Of a stretch of DNA of 56,774 nt, positions 54,227 through 56,774 are shown in pieces. Positions within the stretch are counted from its first letter, which is position 1, and every line of letters starts with the position of its first letter. The notes under the pieces were generated by a model. The model did not search any database. It was not told the origin of the DNA and saw only the letters and a list, made by a program, of their open reading frames with translations. Source of the stretch: Oscillospiraceae bacterium (GTDB taxonomy: Bacteria > Bacillota > Clostridia > Oscillospirales > Ruminococcaceae); NCBI GenBank assembly GCA_017465665.1, contig JAFTVU010000013.1, positions 1 through 56,774 on the forward strand, given 5' to 3'. The position numbers and the translations under genes were made by a program.

Positions 54227-54443
54227 AATCAAAAAGCTCCTTAGGTGTGATGTCAAGCACCTCGCAAATTCTGAACATGACATCAAAGGAAACACCGACC
54301 TTGCCGAGTTCTATCGCACTGATATGGGAGCGGTCAATGTCTACAAGTTCTGCAAGCTGTAACTGGGTCAGCTTTTTTCTTTTACGGTAGTACACGACAT
54401 TCAGACCGAATTGTTCATATTTTTCCGAGTATTCAGGTTTCAT
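54216..54443 (-). CDS. XRE-family repressor, 75 aa
   Basis: Nearly the whole protein is one helix-turn-helix: LNVVYYRKRKKLTQLQLAEL, then DIDRSHISAIELGKVGVSFD. This short Cro/C1 class typically represses its own promoter and an adjacent operon. GAGGTG precedes the start. The divergent promoter and inverted repeat at 54503-54535 face the lipoprotein gene, the likely target. Confidence 0.85.
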   Translation of the reverse strand: MKPEYSEKYEQFGLNVVYYRKRKKLTQLQLAELVDIDRSHISAIELGKVGVSFDVMFRICEVLDITPKELFDFRD

Positions 54444-54466
54444 TACATCACCTCATATTTTTGTCT

Positions 54467-54495
54467 AATATAAGATTAATGTTTTTTGAACGCAA
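54467..54495 (-). promoter_or_regulatory. Promoter of the XRE gene
   Basis: On the minus strand TTGCGT (54495-54490), 17-bp spacer, TATATT (54472-54467). Confidence 0.55.
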
Positions 54496-54502
54496 AGTAA
54501 AC

Positions 54503-54535
54503 CTTGTGTGAGTACCGTAACGCTATTGACACAAG
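54503..54535. promoter_or_regulatory. Operator-like inverted repeat
   Basis: Perfect arms cttgtgt (54503-54509) and acacaag (54529-54535), 19 bp between. The right arm overlaps the -35 box of the divergent lipoprotein promoter. Best candidate operator for the 75-residue XRE protein. Confidence 0.5.
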
Positions 54536-54554
54536 TCATTTATTGATGTATAAT
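54526..54554 (+). promoter_or_regulatory. Consensus promoter of the lipoprotein gene
   Basis: TTGACA at 54526-54531, 17-bp spacer, TATAAT at 54549-54554: a full consensus match, expected to be strong unless repressed. Confidence 0.85.
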
Positions 54555-54618
54555 TGAAAAGTAGCAGAAAATATGATATAATATGGTTTAGTGTTATAAA
54601 ATATCGGAGGAAATATTC

Positions 54619-56271
54619 ATGAAATACAGAAGAACATTGAGTTGTATTCTGGCTTCGGCAATGATAGCTAGTTTAGCGGCAGGCTGTTCTGGTGAGGAAA
54701 CACCCTCGGCAGTGAGTTCATCGGAAACAACAGCATCTGAAACCACATCCGCAACCACAACCACATCCCCCAAAGAGCAGGAGCCTGACATAGTCTTTGC
54801 ACTTCGTTGGTGCAGACTTGACAAGAACTTCAGCTATGCAGGCTTGAGAACAGCAGTCAACGGAACCCTTGGACTTGAGAACGGAACAGGTGTTCTATTC
54901 GTGAACCTTGAGGGCAAGAACGATGGAAACAATACCCTGTACAATGCTTTAAGAAACAAGGAATTTGTTGAGAACATTCTGAATGACAGTTCCATTACAG
55001 ACACACTTAAAGCGGCTGCTTCTGATGAATTCGTTGACGTTGAGGGCGCAGACAGCATGAACGCATTCTTCTACGGCTACTGGGATTTACTTCCAGTTGG
55101 TGGTGATGAGCGTGACGAGGAGTTCAATGCAGATAAGAGTTTAACAAGAGGTCAGGCTATGACACTTGTTATGAGAGCGATAACCCCTGTTGAAAAGAGT
55201 GGTTTACCTAACACTGATAGCGAGTTTACCAAGTGTGTAGGTGAAACACTTTACACGGATTTCGCAAGTTACATGAACGACAAGGCATACATGAACACCA
55301 GTGACAAGAGTCTGAACAGTTCTTCGTTCAACAGTAGCATGACTAAGGCTGAATATGTTTACATGGTAATGAATACGGTTTACACAGCAGACGAGCTTGC
55401 AACCATTGACACAAGTGAGGCTGTTCTTGATAACTGTATTGACGGTGGAGATATTGCGGCTAATCAGAATTTCACTGGTGATAACGCAACCAATTACGAA
55501 GTTGAGCTGATGATGAAAAACCCTGACGGCGGTGCTTCTACAAAGCTTTACGATGTAATGCTTAAAGCAAGTGCGATGGGAATAATCAGTTCCGATATCG
55601 AGTGGTCAGACCCCATCACCAAGAGTGAAGCGGTTGAGATGTTTGTTGACGCTGTAAAGGTTTATAACAATCTCTCTGATTTCGCATCCACTGAAGAACA
55701 GGGTGAGATTGAGGAAACCCCAATTGACATGGAAGCCTTGAAAGCAATAGCACTTGGATACTATGAACCCATTGCAGATAATCTTTCTTGTACAGAAGAT
55801 ACTTATGTAAAGGAGTTTGTAGACAAGCTTCTCATTGACGAGCCAGAACAGAGAATTGCAGACTACCTGTCAGACAAATACTGGATACAGTATGTTTACA
55901 CTCCAGACAACACCGAGGGTGAAGTTGCAACACCAGTTTACACTGAAACAACACCATCCACTACAACAACATCCAAACCCGTTGAAGATGATGAACCCAC
56001 AGAAACCAAACCCACAGGCGGCAAGCTTTACAACTCCCTTGAAGAAATTCCCCCATACACACGTATAGGTGTAACAACCTATGATCCTGGGGCAGTTAAA
56101 GGCTATGTTGAAATGCCTGGTGGAACCTTCTGGCAGATGGGTAGAAGCTGCTGGTACAGTGTAGACGACTTCCTCGCAGGAAAAGACCCCGTTGACCCAC
56201 AAATAGTAGAGGGCATATCTGATGAAGAAATGCAAGAAATTCTTGAAAATCTTCCTGACGAGATACACTGA
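54619..56271 (+). CDS. Large lipoprotein with SLH-like segments
   Basis: 550 residues. Signal peptide (1-22) with lipobox LAAGC, lipidated Cys23. A Ser/Thr-rich linker (about 29-53) leads to a globular body that contains SLH-like repeats (LTRGQAMTLVMRAI near 170, MTKAEYVYMVMNTVY near 245, ITKSEAVEMFVDAVKVY near 335). A second Thr/Pro-rich linker (about 440-475) precedes a C-terminal domain ending with acidic residues. Signal peptidase II at 10.1 kb would process it. GGAGG precedes the start. Accessory surface protein of the island. Confidence 0.82.
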   Translation: MKYRRTLSCILASAMIASLAAGCSGEETPSAVSSSETTASETTSATTTTSPKEQEPDIVFALRWCRLDKNFSYAGLRTAVNGTLGLENGTGVLFVNLEGKNDGNNTLYNALRNKEFVENILNDSSITDTLKAAASDEFVDVEGADSMNAFFYGYWDLLPVGGDERDEEFNADKSLTRGQAMTLVMRAITPVEKSGLPNTDSEFTKCVGETLYTDFASYMNDKAYMNTSDKSLNSSSFNSSMTKAEYVYMVMNTVYTADELATIDTSEAVLDNCIDGGDIAANQNFTGDNATNYEVELMMKNPDGGASTKLYDVMLKASAMGIISSDIEWSDPITKSEAVEMFVDAVKVYNNLSDFASTEEQGEIEETPIDMEALKAIALGYYEPIADNLSCTEDTYVKEFVDKLLIDEPEQRIADYLSDKYWIQYVYTPDNTEGEVATPVYTETTPSTTTTSKPVEDDEPTETKPTGGKLYNSLEEIPPYTRIGVTTYDPGAVKGYVEMPGGTFWQMGRSCWYSVDDFLAGKDPVDPQIVEGISDEEMQEILENLPDEIH

Positions 56272-56296
56272 TACAAAATAAGTAACTACATATCCA

Positions 56297-56450
56297 GTAC
56301 CCTCACTTCAAAGTGAGGGTACTTTTATTTAAGCATTCAGATATGTTTTAATATAAAGATAAAGAGGATGTTGTGACCATCCTCTTTACCTTACGATATC
56401 ATGTCGGAAACACTTATTTCCTCAGAAAAAAGTAAATGACAAGATAAGTA
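56297..56450 (+). repeat. Structured repeat, copy 1 (first hairpin also a terminator)
   Basis: Hairpin 1 gtaccctcactt / aagtgagggtac (56297-56322), followed by TTTT, ends the lipoprotein transcript. Then tatttaagcattca, hairpin 2 aaagaggatg / catcctcttt (56361-56387, 7-nt loop) and a third structure with outer stem tatc.tgtc / gaca.gata (56397-56446) around tttcctcagaaaa. The same order recurs at 56602. Confidence 0.8.
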
Positions 56451-56601
56451 ATGAGCTGCTTATAAGTCATCCAAGACACCCCATTTCTTTAGTGATGTCT
56501 GTTTATACTAGGACGTCTTAAAACCACGTTCTAAAGAAAAAGTGATACGTCATAACCCCATTCGACACGTCACAACAAATTCGACATGATACCAAAACAA
56601 A
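56451..56601. other. Noncoding spacer with inverted motifs
   Basis: No ORF. Inverted repeat ttctttag (56485-56492) / ctaaagaa (56531-56538). Also ttcgacatgata (56580-56591), the reverse complement of the tatcatgtcgaa box found in both structured copies, and a related ttcgacacgtca at 56561-56572. Could be binding sites for one protein. Confidence 0.5.
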
Positions 56602-56774
56602 GTACCCCACTTCCATAGTGGGGTACACTTATTTAAGCATTCACATATATGTTAGTGAAAAAGATAAAGAGAGTGTTTGCGGCACCCTCTTTAATATTTA
56701 GCAGACTATATTAACCTGTTTATCATGTCGAAACAATTATTTCCTTAGGAAAAAGTATATGACAAGATACATAA
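56602..56774 (+). repeat. Structured repeat, copy 2 (may continue past the window)
   Basis: 305 bp after copy 1. Hairpin 1 gtaccccact / agtggggtac (56602-56626), the same atttaagcattca segment, hairpin 2 aaagagagtg / caccctcttt with one mismatch and again a 7-nt loop (56666-56692), and the third structure tatcatgtcg ... tgacaagata (56721-56769) with inner stem tttcc-tta-ggaaa. Bases differ from copy 1 while pairing is mostly kept. Confidence 0.8.

Noticed and set aside
51616-56271. Intact prophage
   Set aside because: No terminase, portal, capsid, tail or large integrase genes in the visible part; only a small resolvase-type recombinase.

Overview
The window reads as chromosome of an anaerobic Gram-positive member of the Clostridia, most likely Oscillospiraceae and possibly a Ruminococcus. 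The reasons are the Firmicutes gene orders (ylmH-divIVA-ileS-lspA-rluD beside sepF; mutS/mutL with miaA-hfq; miaB-ylbF; lepA-hemW-prmA), a split transketolase, FabV as enoyl reductase, a CE2-type esterase and a GGGtGRT protein. This is inferred from gene content; no rRNA gene is present.

Layout. 1-3.6 kb holds the 3' end of a GGGtGRT gene, a GNAT acetyltransferase, an XRE-TPR regulator and galE. From 3.6 to 37.2 kb every gene lies on the minus strand: an ECF sigma factor with a very long C-terminal extension, split transketolase, small unknown genes, a HAD phosphatase, rluD-lspA-ileS-divIVA-ylmH-sepF-yggS-HlyD-hfq-miaA (division, lipoprotein maturation and RNA modification), three small acetyltransferase or unknown genes, mutL-(membrane protein)-mutS, ylbF-miaB-comF-recD2, an unlisted 39-residue membrane peptide, prmA, a CE2 esterase, hemW and lepA. 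Many of these are joined by overlaps, so they are probably long co-transcribed blocks.

From 37.5 to 46.3 kb the direction switches to plus: fabV, a heterodimeric ABC exporter, then a two-gene unit encoding a BrxD-like ATPase and a BrxHI/Lhr-like helicase without the rest of a BREX/Pgl system. rlmH and a D,D-carboxypeptidase follow on minus, then a metallophosphoesterase with altered metal ligands coupled to a PC4/YdbC-like ssDNA-binding protein gene.

The most unusual DNA is between 42.3 and 50 kb. A repeat of about 90 bp made of an outer stem plus two or three hairpins occurs in four copies and one truncated copy. Its copies differ in base sequence but keep their pairing. Two copies sit inside a 190-bp tandem array in which the 3' end of the ydbC-like gene occurs three times, and all differences between those three coding segments are synonymous.

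From about 51.4 kb to the end the sequence is accessory. asnB loses its last ~140 codons at a junction followed by a terminator, a serine recombinase, two tandem paralogues that look like HNH proteins with altered active sites, a G-run array, a coiled-coil/HTH protein, an XRE repressor with a divergent promoter and operator-like inverted repeat, and a large lipoprotein. The last 500 bp carry two copies of a second structured repeat. The right end of this island is outside the window.
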